From: Hymenobacter sp. DG01
Lineage (GTDB): Bacteria; Bacteroidota; Bacteroidia; Cytophagales; Hymenobacteraceae
Direction of reading: 5' to 3'
Assembly: GCF_006352025.1 (NCBI RefSeq)
Contig: NZ_CP040936.1
Span: 186,001 to 250,000 of the forward strand
DNA length: 64,000 nucleotides
In this document: piece after piece, positions 24,919 to 35,142 of the stretch
How positions within the stretch are numbered: the first letter of the stretch is position 1
How the letters are laid out: each line of letters begins with the position of its first letter
Position numbers and translations under genes: made by a program
Notes under the pieces: generated by a model
Told to the model about the DNA's origin: nothing
What the model saw: only the letters and a program-made list of their open reading frames with translations
The model's database searches: none

Positions 24919-26211
24919 CTACAAGGTCTTGACGGCTAAGTTCAGCGTCACATCCGTGGTAGTGCGGTTCAGGCTCGTCACGGTGAAGATGGCGTACTGG
25001 TTGGTATTGCGCAGGCGGGCAATGTACACGTCGCCTACCACAGCATTGTCGATGGTGGTTACCTGGGCCGTGGTGGCGGCGTTCAGGTAAGTTTGCCGAA
25101 TGCTGTTGAGCGTAGCGGCCGTGTACACGGCCGCCGTGGTTTTCACAAACCGGGTAGGCTCCGCGGCGGGCGTGGTGCCCGAGGCGGCCCGGCCGTTCAG
25201 AGCCTGAAGCCGGACGGCGTTGCTGGCCGTGCTGGTAATGGCTAGGTCCTTGAGCAGCAGGTCGCCGGCGGCGGGCACGAGGGTAAACGTGGTCAGGTCC
25301 AGGGCCGCCTGGTCGCCGCCGGTGGTGCCGGTGTAGGTAAGGGTAAGGTTGCGGGCGGCGGCCAGCGGCGTGGTAGCCCCCAGCGTAAGGGGCGCGGCCG
25401 TAGCCGAAGCCGCGCGGACGCTGGGCGTACCGGCAAAGCGGCTCTTAGCCTCGAAGCGGTAGGTTACCTCCTGGCCGCTGGAGCCGGCGGGCAGGGTTAC
25501 GTTTACGTCCACGGCGGTGCGGGCCCCGGTTTGGGCACCGGTGGCGGGCAGGCGCTGGCGCAGGGCGCGCCGCTCGGGCGCGGTGCCTACCTTCACGTAG
25601 GTAATCAGGCTGTCGAGGTCTTTGTAGAGCGTGCCGGCCGTGGTCAGGCTGGTAGCGGCGTTGATGCCGCCATCATTCAGCACCACGTTGTAGCGTACCA
25701 CGTCGCCGGGTACCAGGGTGCTGCCGGCGGGGGCGGTTACGTTGGTGACGCTGTTCACTTTCACGGTGGGGGTAGGCTCGGCCAGGCGGTACGAGAAACT
25801 GCGCAGCTTCGACTGACCGTTTTCGGCGGCTACCACCGCCGATACGCGCACGTTGGCCTTGTTGGCCCCGGCGGGTACGGTGTAGTTAACTACCAGCGTA
25901 TCGGCGTTTTTGCGCTTGGAGAAGGCCGCCTTATACGGAATGGTTTGCACCAGTACCGAGTCGGTGGCCGGCTCGATGCGCTGGTAAATGCGCACGTCGC
26001 GCAGGGGCGAGGTCTGCTGAGCGTACTGCAACTCAAAGGTGAAGGTCTCGCCGGTGGCGTACTTCGTGCTTGTGCTCAAGGCGTTACCCACAAAGGTCGG
26101 AATCTGCTCGCCAACCTCGGTGTACATCGTATCCAGCTCGTCGTTGCAGGCGGCCAGCAGCAAGGGAGCCGCGGCTAATAGCCAGCGGCGGGTAAGGGGT
26201 AAAGTCATCAT
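24919..26211 (-). CDS. Lipoprotein encoded with SusC/SusD, Ig-like repeats
   Basis: 430 residues. The lipoprotein signal ends LLLAACND, so it is anchored in a membrane, probably at the cell surface. The rest is beta-rich and Thr/Val/Ala-rich with spaced strands (VVNYTVPAGANKANVRVSAV, VTYRFEAKSRFAG, NLTLTYTG), as in Ig-like accessory proteins of SusCD loci. No enzyme motif. It starts 52 bp after the SusD stop and closes a three-gene operon. It may help capture the substrate of that importer; the substrate is unknown. Two ATG codons are adjacent (26211, 26208), and the first is used. Confidence 0.85.
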   Translation of the reverse strand: MMTLPLTRRWLLAAAPLLLAACNDELDTMYTEVGEQIPTFVGNALSTSTKYATGETFTFELQYAQQTSPLRDVRIYQRIEPATDSVLVQTIPYKAAFSKRKNADTLVVNYTVPAGANKANVRVSAVVAAENGQSKLRSFSYRLAEPTPTVKVNSVTNVTAPAGSTLVPGDVVRYNVVLNDGGINAATSLTTAGTLYKDLDSLITYVKVGTAPERRALRQRLPATGAQTGARTAVDVNVTLPAGSSGQEVTYRFEAKSRFAGTPSVRAASATAAPLTLGATTPLAAARNLTLTYTGTTGGDQAALDLTTFTLVPAAGDLLLKDLAITSTASNAVRLQALNGRAASGTTPAAEPTRFVKTTAAVYTAATLNSIRQTYLNAATTAQVTTIDNAVVGDVYIARLRNTNQYAIFTVTSLNRTTTDVTLNLAVKTL

Positions 26212-26263
26212 ACAACTCGTTCCATTAATTCATCAGGAGAAATCAACGTTAGGCAAGCGCAGC

Positions 26264-27850
26264 TTACGGCTGGTCCCACCACACGGGCTTGTTGATGTAC
26301 TCGAAATCATTGGTAGCGCCCACGGCGGCGTACGCGGCCGCCACGTTGCGGGGGTTGTACTGGGTTTCGGTGAGGGCAGGCAGCAGGCGGCGGGGCCAGC
26401 GGTTCTTGTAGTCAGGCTGATTGGCCAGGGCGGTATTCACGCCCACCGGGTAGCGCAGGTTCACGTAGATGTTGGGGTCGAAATCGTAGCGGCGCAGGTC
26501 GGACCACGACTCCGGGTTCAGGAACATGGCAATGTATTTCTGCTCCATGATGCGCTTGAGGTCCAATTGGTCGGGCGTTTGGGCTACCGCGGCGCTGTTG
26601 AGGTAGTCCGTAATCTGCTGGGTCGTGATGGGGGCAAAGGTTACGGCGGGCAGGGCATTGCTGCCGCCTACCCCAATCTTGGCCATGTGAGCCCGAATGC
26701 CCTCCCGGTAGGCGGCCAAAGCCCCAGATTTGTCGCCGGTAATAAACTTCACTTCAGCCTCAATAAACTTCACCTCGTGGTAGGTAATCACCTCAAAGTA
26801 GCCCAGGTCGCGGGCGTACCAGCTGCTGTAAAAGTCGGTGGCGTTGCCAGTAGCGGCCGAAATAGGAGTACCGCCGGCCACGCCCGGGTCGGTGCCGGTG
26901 CTGTTGGCCGTAGCCATGATGGGGAAGCGCGGGTCCACCACACCCGGGTAGGTAGCGCCCGGCGCGTTGCCGTTCAGGTACTTAATAATATTGGCCGAGT
27001 ACGTGGCCGATGTGGTGGCGTTGGCGAAGTTGGCGCGGGTAGTCCCGAAGATGTTGGTAGTGCCAGTGAGCGGAGCCACTGCCGTCTGGTACTGAATCTG
27101 AGCGTCATCGGCCGAGCCCGTGAAGCTCTCGGATACAAGCTTCAGAATCTGGGGTGCTACCTGGGCCGTGAAGTTGGCCTTCTTGCTCAGGTGCAGCAGC
27201 TGCCGGGCTTTCAGGGCTTTGGCCAGCCGCACCCACTTCTGCGGGTCGCCACGGTACAGAATGTCGCCGCTGACGCTGGGAGAGGTGCTGTAAAAGGCGC
27301 GGAAGTTAGCCGAGGCTGGTTTCGACAGCTCCACAATGCCCTCATCTAGCAGTTGCTGAATGCTCTGATACACTTGCTCTTGGGGGTCGTACTTGGGCGT
27401 GTAGTTCTGGGCGCCCTGGAAGGCCTCGGAATACGGCACGTCGCCGAGCATGTCGGTAGCGTGAGCCAGGCCCATGGCCGTAATGATTTTGGAGGCCCCC
27501 ACGTAGTACACCGAGCCTTCGGCCTCAGCCGTTTTCAGGGCTTCGCGGGCGTTGCCCGCCGACCAGTAGTAGAAGTAGTTGAGGGTGTTGTTGCCGTTGC
27601 CCGTGGTCAGGAAAAACTGGTCGGTGCTGGCCTGGGGCGTGCGCCGCACAATGTACTGCGTGATGTAGGGCGTGGTCAGAGCAGTAAACATTTGCTGCTG
27701 GAACGCTTGGGAAATAGCGCCGGGCAGCAGGAAGTTAGGGGTAGCATCTACCGGGTTGTTGGGGTCGTCGTTCACGTCGAGGAAACTCTCGCACGACGTG
27801 AGCAGCCCGCTGCCACAGAGCAGCCCCAGGGCCAGAATATATTTTTTCAT
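26264..27850 (-). CDS. SusD/RagB-like outer-membrane lipoprotein (SusD-like 2 type)
   Basis: 528 residues from ATG 27850, where a lipoprotein signal begins (MKKYILALGLLCGS, then LLTSCESFLDVN). This is the surface lid that passes substrate to the SusC channel. Segments such as DDPNNPVDATPNFLLPGAI, MGLAHATDMLGDVPYSEA, and the late EQKYIAMFLNPESWSDLRRY (20 residues) fit the SusD-like 2 family that often accompanies peptide or unknown substrates. It lies 86 bp after its SusC and before the Ig-like lipoprotein. An upstream in-frame start is not used because it would precede the signal. Confidence 0.93.
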   Translation of the reverse strand: MKKYILALGLLCGSGLLTSCESFLDVNDDPNNPVDATPNFLLPGAISQAFQQQMFTALTTPYITQYIVRRTPQASTDQFFLTTGNGNNTLNYFYYWSAGNAREALKTAEAEGSVYYVGASKIITAMGLAHATDMLGDVPYSEAFQGAQNYTPKYDPQEQVYQSIQQLLDEGIVELSKPASANFRAFYSTSPSVSGDILYRGDPQKWVRLAKALKARQLLHLSKKANFTAQVAPQILKLVSESFTGSADDAQIQYQTAVAPLTGTTNIFGTTRANFANATTSATYSANIIKYLNGNAPGATYPGVVDPRFPIMATANSTGTDPGVAGGTPISAATGNATDFYSSWYARDLGYFEVITYHEVKFIEAEVKFITGDKSGALAAYREGIRAHMAKIGVGGSNALPAVTFAPITTQQITDYLNSAAVAQTPDQLDLKRIMEQKYIAMFLNPESWSDLRRYDFDPNIYVNLRYPVGVNTALANQPDYKNRWPRRLLPALTETQYNPRNVAAAYAAVGATNDFEYINKPVWWDQP

Positions 27851-27936
27851 CAAAGTCGGAATAGGAAAATGAAGAAGAAAACCGGCGGCGAAACATGTCG
27901 GAAACACAGTTTCGCCGGCCTCGTTCACATCAGCGG

Positions 27937-30900
27937 CTAGAAATTAAAGCGCAGGGCCATATCCACGCCGCGAGTGCCGGGCACACTACCGTAGTCGAAG
28001 CCGCCGGAACCGCCGCCGCGCACGCCCGCTCCCGCCGCCGCCGTTTCAGGGTCGGCACCGGTGTAGTTGGTCAGGAGCAGCAGGTTGCGGCCGGTTACGC
28101 TGATCTGGGCGCCTTTCACCACCGAGTTGCCCAGCCATGTAGCCGGCAGGGAGTAGCTGAGCGTGACGTAGCGCAGGCGTGTCCAGGAGCCATCTTCAAT
28201 GAAGGGCGTGCCCACCGCGCCCAGAATCGTCCGGAAGTACTGCTCGGTGAGTTCCACCGGGCGGGTGTTAGGGGCATAGCTGCCATCGGCCTGTCGCACT
28301 ACCCCCTCAAACACGGCCTGCTTGAAGCGGTCCTCGGTGCGGGTGCTCAGGCCGTTGCGGGTCGTAAACCAGTCGTTGCCGTTCACCACTTTGCCCCCCT
28401 TCCGGAAATCAAGCAGGAAGGTCAGCTCCAGCCCTTTGTAGGTTAGGGTGTTGGTAATCTGGGTGGTAAAGTCCGGGGACCGGTTGCCGGCGTACACGTA
28501 GGTACTGGTATTGATGGTAGGGTAGCCGTTGGCCCCGATGATAACCTGCCCGGCGTAGGGCCCGTCGGCTACGCGCACGTAATCCAGGGCGGCAATAGAG
28601 CTGATGGGGCGGCCCGGGAAGGCGCTACCCCGCGCCACGTCAATAATGTTGGCATCCGACTGGTTGACTTCCGTCAGGAAGCTGGGCAGCTTGGTGGCCT
28701 CGTTCACGTTGCGGTAGAAGTTGGCCAGAATATCCCACTGCAGGCCGTTGGCTTGCTTCACCACCGTGCCGGCCAGGGCTATTTCTATCCCCCGGTTGGT
28801 TACGGTGCCGCCGTTGATGTACTGGAAAATGTAGCCCGAAGGCTGACTCACGCGCGGGGCAATCAGCTGGTCGGTAGTCACCTGGTAGTAGTAGCCGGCG
28901 TTCAGGCTGACGCGGTTCTGCAGAAACTGCAGGTCCAGGCCGGCTTCGTAGGCGGTAGTGCGCTCCGGCACCAGGTTGGCATTGCCTCCGAAGAAGCCCT
29001 GGCGGAAGCCGCCCCCAATGTAGGTGCTTTGGGCCAGCGGCGAATCGACGCGGTAGGGGATGGGGTCCTTACCCACCTGCGCCACCGAGGCCCGGATTTT
29101 ACCGTAGTTGAAGATGGGATTCTGATCCAGGCCCAGAGTGCGGCTGAACTCGTAGCCGGCCGCGGCGGAGCCGTAGAAGAAGCCGCCCCCGAAGTTCTTG
29201 TTATTGCGCGGCAGCGTGGAGGATACATCGTAGCGGCCGCTCAGCTCCAGGGTAATCTGCTGGAGCAGGTCCAGGTTGAGGCGGGCAAAATTACCGATCA
29301 GGCGGCGCTCATACGTGGTATTCAGGGCGCTGCGGTTGTCGGTGTTATTCAAGGAGTTGATGCCTGGGGTGCGGAACACCTGGCCCAGCACGTCCGTGGT
29401 TTCACGCTTGCTGGCTTCCACCGTGTTACCTACCGTAAGCACGCCGGTCAGGTTCTCGCTGAACTGGTGGGTCAGAATAGCCAGCAGGTTGGAGTTCAGC
29501 AGGCGGTTGAGGGTAGTCGATTCCGAAAGCCCGCCGTCCTGGTTGCCCGGCTGCGAGGTGCCAATGGCCCGCACCGAGCGGGTTTTCTCAGTGTACAGGT
29601 CGGTGCCGATGTTGTAGCTAAGCTTGAGCCACTTGGCGGGGTCGTAGCTCAGCTGCGTGTTGCCGATAAAGCGGTTGGTGCGGTCCGTTTGGGGGTTATT
29701 CTTTACCGTCCAGTAGGGGTTGTCGGCATCGCTCGAGCCCACGCTGCCGGGCAGCAGGCGCCGCCTGGTGCCGTTGGGGTTCAGGTACACCCGGGCATCG
29801 TCGTTGCGGGGCCAGTTCAGCAAACTGACCAAGTAGCCGCCCGTGCCCCCGAACAGGCCTGGGCCCTGCAGCGGCCGCTCGGCACCGGAGTTCAGATACT
29901 CCGCCGAGCCGGAAGCACTCAACTTGGGCGAAAGCTGCAGGGTGCCGGCCAGGCGTACCGTCGATTTGTCGTACTGGCTTTCGGGCACTACCCCCTTGTT
30001 ATCGAGGCGGGAGGCCGAAATCAGGAAAGTGCCCTTCTCCGTGCCGCCCGACATGGTCAGGTAGTTCTGGAAGGTGGTGCCGCGCTGGTGAAACTCGCCT
30101 AGGTTGTCGTACACCGTTTCGCCGGGCTGGAACCGGGGCCCCCAGGAGTTGCGGGTAGTAGCATCAAATATTCCGGCGCTGCCCTGCTTGTACTGGTCCT
30201 GGAGCTTGGGCAGGCGGTTCACTTCATCCACTGAAAACTGGGTGCGGAAGTCGATGGATGTGCGGCCGGCCTTGCCTTTCTTGGTGGTGATGATGACGGC
30301 CCCGTTGGCGGCGCGCAACCCGTAGAGGGCCGCTGCAGCCGGGCCTTTCAGCACCGTCATGCTCTCAACATCCTCGGGGTTGATGTCGGAGGCGCGGTTG
30401 GTGCTACCTACTGAGCGGCCCAGTAGACCGTTGAAGGCCGAGCCCCCACCGGGCGCGGTGCTTTCCGCAAACGAGGAGTTATCCATGATAATCCCATCGA
30501 TAACGAACAAGGGTTGGTTGTCGGCATCAAGGGAGTTGCCGCCCCGAATAACGATGGATGCCCCCTCGCCGGCCCCACCGCCCGAGCTGGTTACCTGCAC
30601 CCCCGCCACCTTGCCCTGCAAGGCATTCACGATGTTGGGCTGGCGCGAGTCAATCAGGTCCTTGGCCTTCACTTCCTGGGCGCCGTAGTTGATCTGGCGG
30701 CGCTCCTGCTTGATACCGAAGGCCGTCACCACTACTTCGTCCAGCTTGCGGGTATCGGCAGTTAGAGTAACGTTCTGGTTGTCGGCGCCCGCGGGGCGCT
30801 CCAGGCTGGTGTAGCCGATAAAGCTGAACACGAGGGTAGCCCCTTCGGGCACGCCGGCCAAGGTATAGCGGCCTTCTACATCGGTCTGAGTGCCAATGGT

Positions 30901-31062
30901 GGAGCCTTTTACCAGCACGTTCACGCCCGGCAGCGGGGCCCGGCCGTTAGCATCGGTCACAGTGCCCTGTATAGTGCGTGTGGTGGCCTGCTGGCCCCAC
31001 GCCGTGGGCGCGGCTAGCAGCAGCCCCATAGCTAACGGGGCAGACCATAAACGTCTTTTCAT
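27937..31062 (-). CDS. SusC/RagA TonB-linked outer-membrane transporter
   Basis: 1041 residues from ATG 31062. Signal peptide 1-24 (AAPTAWGQ), a carboxypeptidase-regulatory-like domain at about 30-105 (IQGTVTDANGRAPLPGVNVL, FSFIGYTSL), a TonB plug (VNALQGKVAGVQVTSSGG and the SusC mark LFVIDGIIMDN), and a 22-strand-type barrel ending in MALRFNF. It imports ligands too large for porins, using energy from TonB. First gene of an operon with SusD and a lipoprotein. A terminator-like hairpin sits in its leader. Confidence 0.95.
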   Translation of the reverse strand: MKRRLWSAPLAMGLLLAAPTAWGQQATTRTIQGTVTDANGRAPLPGVNVLVKGSTIGTQTDVEGRYTLAGVPEGATLVFSFIGYTSLERPAGADNQNVTLTADTRKLDEVVVTAFGIKQERRQINYGAQEVKAKDLIDSRQPNIVNALQGKVAGVQVTSSGGGAGEGASIVIRGGNSLDADNQPLFVIDGIIMDNSSFAESTAPGGGSAFNGLLGRSVGSTNRASDINPEDVESMTVLKGPAAAALYGLRAANGAVIITTKKGKAGRTSIDFRTQFSVDEVNRLPKLQDQYKQGSAGIFDATTRNSWGPRFQPGETVYDNLGEFHQRGTTFQNYLTMSGGTEKGTFLISASRLDNKGVVPESQYDKSTVRLAGTLQLSPKLSASGSAEYLNSGAERPLQGPGLFGGTGGYLVSLLNWPRNDDARVYLNPNGTRRRLLPGSVGSSDADNPYWTVKNNPQTDRTNRFIGNTQLSYDPAKWLKLSYNIGTDLYTEKTRSVRAIGTSQPGNQDGGLSESTTLNRLLNSNLLAILTHQFSENLTGVLTVGNTVEASKRETTDVLGQVFRTPGINSLNNTDNRSALNTTYERRLIGNFARLNLDLLQQITLELSGRYDVSSTLPRNNKNFGGGFFYGSAAAGYEFSRTLGLDQNPIFNYGKIRASVAQVGKDPIPYRVDSPLAQSTYIGGGFRQGFFGGNANLVPERTTAYEAGLDLQFLQNRVSLNAGYYYQVTTDQLIAPRVSQPSGYIFQYINGGTVTNRGIEIALAGTVVKQANGLQWDILANFYRNVNEATKLPSFLTEVNQSDANIIDVARGSAFPGRPISSIAALDYVRVADGPYAGQVIIGANGYPTINTSTYVYAGNRSPDFTTQITNTLTYKGLELTFLLDFRKGGKVVNGNDWFTTRNGLSTRTEDRFKQAVFEGVVRQADGSYAPNTRPVELTEQYFRTILGAVGTPFIEDGSWTRLRYVTLSYSLPATWLGNSVVKGAQISVTGRNLLLLTNYTGADPETAAAGAGVRGGGSGGFDYGSVPGTRGVDMALRFNF

Positions 31063-31096
31063 ACGCAGTGGAAAGAAATGAGAGAGTGAGAGAAAC

Positions 31097-31138
31097 AAAA
31101 AGAGCCTGCAACCCCGGTACTGCTGGGGTGCAGTTGCA
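31097..31138 (-). terminator. Attenuator-like hairpin in the SusC leader
   Basis: Read on the minus strand, TGCACCCC pairs with GGGGTTGCA, with an overlapping TGCA that allows an alternative pairing, and is followed by CTCTTTTTG. It lies 35-76 bases upstream of the SusC ATG, in the transcript leader, so it could reduce expression of the operon. Confidence 0.5.
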
Positions 31139-31467
31139 TTATGGCCGGATTATGGGAAGGTTATGCCGGGGAAGAGAGGGCATCGGGGCGGCTGCAAAAC
31201 AGCCGAACAGCACAGAAAAGGGTGGGTGGGAGGGGTAGGGGGCGGAACGCTCAGGAACGGTGGCAGACCTGGGCGGTAAGGCTAAAACTATAAGATGAAA
31301 CTCATGGAAACAACTATATTTAGTATTTTCTGAAGGTGAAGTTTGCTTTTGAATACCGGAGGCAAAACCGCAACTTTCCCCAGCCGGCCACCCGACACGG
31401 GGTACGTAGGCTGACTGGTTTGCCGCCCGGTTCCCTTAAGCGGCCCCATTTTTTTAGCCCTTTGTTT

Positions 31468-32652
31468 ATGCCAACTGCTACTCAGGCCGCTACCCCTGCC
31501 ACCGCCACCAGCACCAATGCCATAGCTGAGCCTACCCCGCCCGGCCGCCTCGTGAGCCTCGATGTGTTTCGGGGCCTCACCGTTATGGCCATGATTCTGG
31601 TGAATAACCCCGGCGACTGGGGCCACATCTACGCGCCGCTGGAGCACGCGCATTGGCACGGCTGCACCCCCACCGACCTGATTTTTCCCTTCTTCCTGTT
31701 CATTGTCGGCGTCAGCATTACGTATGCGCTGGATGGCGCCCGGCGGCAGCCCGAAACGCACGGACGCACCTTCGGGCGCATCCTGAAGCGCTCGGCTATC
31801 TTGTTTGGGCTGGGGTTGTTTGGCGCTCTGTTTCCTTCGTTTGACTTCAGCACGGTGCGGATTCCGGGCGTGCTGGCGCGCATTGCGGTGGTGTTTCTGG
31901 TGTGCGGCATTCTGTTCCTGAAAACTTCCCGCCGGCAGCAATTTGGCCTGCTGGCTTTCGTGCTGGTGTTCTATAATGTGCTGATGCAGTTGGTGCCCGT
32001 GCCCGGCTACGGCCCCGCTAACCTGGAGGCCGGCACCAACCTCGGGGCCTGGCTTGATAGAACCGTGCTCGGCGAGGCTCACCTCTGGAAGCAAAGCCGC
32101 ACCTGGGACCCCGAGGGGCTGCTAAGTACGCTTCCCGCCATTGGCACGGGGCTGCTGGGGCTGCTGGCCGGGCAGTGGCTGCGCCGCAAAGATGTGGACC
32201 CAGCTACCCGGGTAGCGTGGCTGTTTGTGGCGGGTGGCGCCTGCGTGGTGCTGGGCCTGATCTGGAACGGCTGGTTTCCCATCAATAAAAGCCTCTGGAC
32301 CAGCTCGTTTGTGCTCTACACCGGCGGGCTGGCCCTGGCCAGCTTGGGTGGGCTCTACTGGTTGTGTGATGTGCAAGGCTACCGCGGCTGGATAAAGGCG
32401 CCGCTGGTGTACGGCGTGAATGCCATTACCGTGTTTTTTCTCTCAGGCCTGATTCCGCGCCTGCTGAACATGATTAAAGTGACGGGCGCTGATGGACAAC
32501 CTGCCGGCCTGCGCAACTGGCTATACAGCACGTTTTTCGTGCCTTACTTCAGCCCCCTAAATGCTTCCCTGGCCGGAGCCATTGTGTGCGTGCTGATCTG
32601 GCTGGGCGTGCTCTGGCTGATGTACCGCCGCAACATCATCATCAAGGTGTAG
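31468..32652 (+). CDS. HGSNAT/DUF1624-like membrane acyltransferase
   Basis: 394 residues from ATG 31468. An N-terminal Thr/Ala-rich tail precedes RLVSLDVFRGLTVMAMI, the opening of COG4299-type proteins related to heparan-alpha-glucosaminide N-acetyltransferase. The conserved HAHWHGCTPTDLIFPFFLF contains the His expected for acetyl transfer. About ten membrane helices follow. It probably moves acetyl groups across the inner membrane to sugars. Neighbours give no direct substrate, though GH3 and other glycan enzymes lie within 6 kb. The DUF2059 gene follows after 57 bp. Confidence 0.9.
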   Translation: MPTATQAATPATATSTNAIAEPTPPGRLVSLDVFRGLTVMAMILVNNPGDWGHIYAPLEHAHWHGCTPTDLIFPFFLFIVGVSITYALDGARRQPETHGRTFGRILKRSAILFGLGLFGALFPSFDFSTVRIPGVLARIAVVFLVCGILFLKTSRRQQFGLLAFVLVFYNVLMQLVPVPGYGPANLEAGTNLGAWLDRTVLGEAHLWKQSRTWDPEGLLSTLPAIGTGLLGLLAGQWLRRKDVDPATRVAWLFVAGGACVVLGLIWNGWFPINKSLWTSSFVLYTGGLALASLGGLYWLCDVQGYRGWIKAPLVYGVNAITVFFLSGLIPRLLNMIKVTGADGQPAGLRNWLYSTFFVPYFSPLNASLAGAIVCVLIWLGVLWLMYRRNIIIKV

Positions 32653-32709
32653 CGGGTACGGAGGGGGTAGGGGAATAGCCTAGTCGGATAATTTCTCGTA
32701 CTTCGGAAG

Positions 32710-33216
32710 ATGAAGAAACTCCTGATGTTGGCCGCCGGGCTGGCCCTGGCCGCCCCCGCCGCTACGGCCCAGACCACGGCAGCCACTACCAGCGCGTCCT
32801 CGCCCATTTCGGCGGGCCAGCGCAAGGCAGCCGAAGAACTCCTCGCCGCCACCGACTCCGAAAAGAACCTCACCGCCACCATCGACCGGATGCTGGCCTC
32901 GCAGATAGAGCAAAACCCCGGCATGAAAGTCGTGGAGCCCGAAATGCGCGCCTACCTGAACAAATACATGAGCTGGCAGTCGATGAAGGAAGACATGGTG
33001 CAGCTCTACGCCCGCGAGTTCACGGAAAAAGAGCTGAAAGACCTGACCAAGTTCTACCAGACGCCCACCGGCCGCAAAACCATCACCAAAATGCCCCAGC
33101 TTATGTCGGCCGGTATGGAAATCGGCCAGAAGCGCATGCAGGAACACCTGCCGGAGCTTCAGCAGGCCATTGCCGAGAAAATGAAAACCCAGGCTCCTGC
33201 TGGGGAAGTGAAATAG
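32710..33216 (+). CDS. Exported DUF2059 protein
   Basis: 168 residues. A signal peptide covers about 1-21 (MKKLLMLAAGLALAAPAATAQ). The rest is helical and contains the DUF2059 hallmark: LYAREFTEKELKDLTKFYQT followed by PTGRKTITKMPQLM. Periplasmic, function of the family unknown. It lies downstream of the acyltransferase gene on the same strand and ends before a perfect hairpin. Confidence 0.9.
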   Translation: MKKLLMLAAGLALAAPAATAQTTAATTSASSPISAGQRKAAEELLAATDSEKNLTATIDRMLASQIEQNPGMKVVEPEMRAYLNKYMSWQSMKEDMVQLYAREFTEKELKDLTKFYQTPTGRKTITKMPQLMSAGMEIGQKRMQEHLPELQQAIAEKMKTQAPAGEVK

Positions 33217-33290
33217 GGAACCCGGTAAAGTGTCATAGCGGGGCATCGACGCCACCTACGCTGACCAACGCCCTACCCCCTGAAACGTAA

Positions 33291-33326
33291 CAAGCCCTTG
33301 ACGATTGTACTAGCGTCAAGGGCTTG
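33291..33326. terminator. Terminator hairpin between convergent genes
   Basis: A perfect 13-bp stem (CAAGCCCTTGACG and complement) with a 10-nt loop and a weak T-rich tail. It lies after the DUF2059 gene and before the end of the acyl-CoA ligase. Confidence 0.75.
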
Positions 33327-33425
33327 TCTGTTTACTAGGATTGTCACGTGCAGAGGACAGATGGCGGTGTCGTGCTGCCTCGCTATGACAGCCCTTCATT
33401 TAATTATTCGCCTTCTGTTGCCCTT

Positions 33426-35036
33426 TTACCACGCATAGTCAGCAAAATCCTGGCGGAGCTTGGTTTTGAGGAGCTTACCGGTGGCAGTGTGGGGTAGCTG
33501 ATCTACAAACTCTACAGCTTCGGGAATCCACCAGCGGGCCACTTTGCCGTCGTAGTAGGCCAGCAACTCTTCTTTGCTAATAGTAGCGTCAGGTTTGCGG
33601 ACCACTACCAACAAGGGCCGCTCGCTCCACTTTGGGTGAGGCACGCCAATTACGGCCGCTTCGGCAATGGCGGGGTGGCCAATGGCCAGGTTTTCCAGCT
33701 CGATGCTCGAAATCCACTCTCCGCCCGACTTAATGACATCCTTTGAGCGGTCAGTAATCTGCATGAAGCCGGCGGGGTCGATGGTGGCTACGTCGCCGGT
33801 GCGGAACCAGCCGGAGGCGGTCAGCTCGCCTGGGTTTTCCGTGCCGAAATAGTCGGCCACGATGAACGGGCCGCGCACCAGCAGGTCGCCGAAGGCCACG
33901 CCGTCGTGGGGCAGCTCCTGGCCTTCGTCGTCCACAATCTTCATGTCCACCCCGAAAATACTGCGTCCCTGCTTGGTCTGGATGGTGAACTGCTCGTCGG
34001 GCGAGAGGCTGAGTTGTTGGGACTTAAGCGTGCACACGGTGCCCAAGGGTGAGGTTTCCGTCATGCCCCATGCGTGCCGAATTACTACCCCCAGTTCCTC
34101 GTCAAAGGCCTTCAGCAGCGCAGGCGGACAGGATGCCCCGCCTACAATCATCTGCTTCAGAGTAGAAAAACGTAGCTTTTTCTCGCGCATAAGCGTCAGC
34201 AGCCCAAACCAAATGGTAGGCACTCCGGCCGAGAACGTCACGCCTTCCTGTTCGAACAGCTCGTAGAGACTGCCTGCATCCAGGCCGGGGCCAGGCATCA
34301 CCAGCTTACAGCCATTCAGGGGCGCCATGTACGGAATACCCCAGGCATTAACGTGGAACATGGGCACCACAGGCAGCACTACGTCGCGGGTGGAGCAGTT
34401 AAAGCAGTCGGGGAGGGAAGCGGCGTAGGAGTGCAACAGCGTGGAGCGGTGCGAGTAAAGCACACCTTTGGGCTGGTCGGTGGTGCCGGAGGTATAGCAC
34501 AGCGAGGAGGCCGTGTTTTCGTCGAAGATGGGCCACTCATAGTCGGCTGACTGAGCCGAGAGAAGGTCCTCGTAGCAGCGCAGGTTCGGGAGGGTAGGGG
34601 CCTCGGGCATGTGGGCGCGGCCGGTCATCAGCACCCAGCTTTCCACGGTAGGGCACTGCGGGGCCAGCTTTTCTACCAAGGGTAGGAAAGTCAGGTCGAA
34701 GAACAGCAGCCGATCCTGGGCGTGGTTGATGATGTACACAAGCTGCTCGAAAAACAGCCGGGGGTTGATGGTATGGCACACTGCGCCCAGGCCCGAAATG
34801 CCATAGTACAGCTCAAAGTGGCGGTGCGTATTCCAGGCCAGGGTGCCTACCCGGTCGCCGGGCCGGATACCCAGCTCCGTGAGGGCATTGGCCAGCTGCT
34901 TGCTGCGCTGGTGGGCCGCGGCGTAGGTGTAGCGGTGCAGGCCGCCTTCCGGCAGGCGACTAACAATTTCGGTATCGGAGTGCCACTTGGCGGCGTGTTC
35001 CAACAGCCCCGCAATCCGCAGGGGCGTGTTCATCAT
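33426..35036 (-). CDS. Acyl-CoA synthetase (AMP-forming)
   Basis: 536 residues from ATG 35036 ([17 protein letters not shown]), preferred over a longer frame because this matches the family start. It joins a fatty acid to CoA through an acyl-AMP. The P-loop is [20 protein letters not shown], with Asp where Gly is usual. The A5 region is [12 protein letters not shown]. The core [17 protein letters not shown] and [15 protein letters not shown], and the C-terminal lysine motif [12 protein letters not shown], are intact. Closest in style to medium/long-chain ligases near FadK or AlkK. Stands alone. Confidence 0.94.
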   Translation of the reverse strand: MMNTPLRIAGLLEHAAKWHSDTEIVSRLPEGGLHRYTYAAAHQRSKQLANALTELGIRPGDRVGTLAWNTHRHFELYYGISGLGAVCHTINPRLFFEQLVYIINHAQDRLLFFDLTFLPLVEKLAPQCPTVESWVLMTGRAHMPEAPTLPNLRCYEDLLSAQSADYEWPIFDENTASSLCYTSGTTDQPKGVLYSHRSTLLHSYAASLPDCFNCSTRDVVLPVVPMFHVNAWGIPYMAPLNGCKLVMPGPGLDAGSLYELFEQEGVTFSAGVPTIWFGLLTLMREKKLRFSTLKQMIVGGASCPPALLKAFDEELGVVIRHAWGMTETSPLGTVCTLKSQQLSLSPDEQFTIQTKQGRSIFGVDMKIVDDEGQELPHDGVAFGDLLVRGPFIVADYFGTENPGELTASGWFRTGDVATIDPAGFMQITDRSKDVIKSGGEWISSIELENLAIGHPAIAEAAVIGVPHPKWSERPLLVVVRKPDATISKEELLAYYDGKVARWWIPEAVEFVDQLPHTATGKLLKTKLRQDFADYAW

Positions 35037-35142
35037 GAGACCTAGCATATAACAAGCGGTGGGAATTGAAGGAAAGAACGAGGTAGCAGACAAGCTACTG
35101 AGAAAAGAGTAGTTTAGACGCATCTAGAAACTACCTCCTATT

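Noticed and set aside
28753..30102. 449-codon frame opposite the first SusC gene
   Set aside because: Antisense shadow; the SusC reading is complete with signal, plug and barrel.
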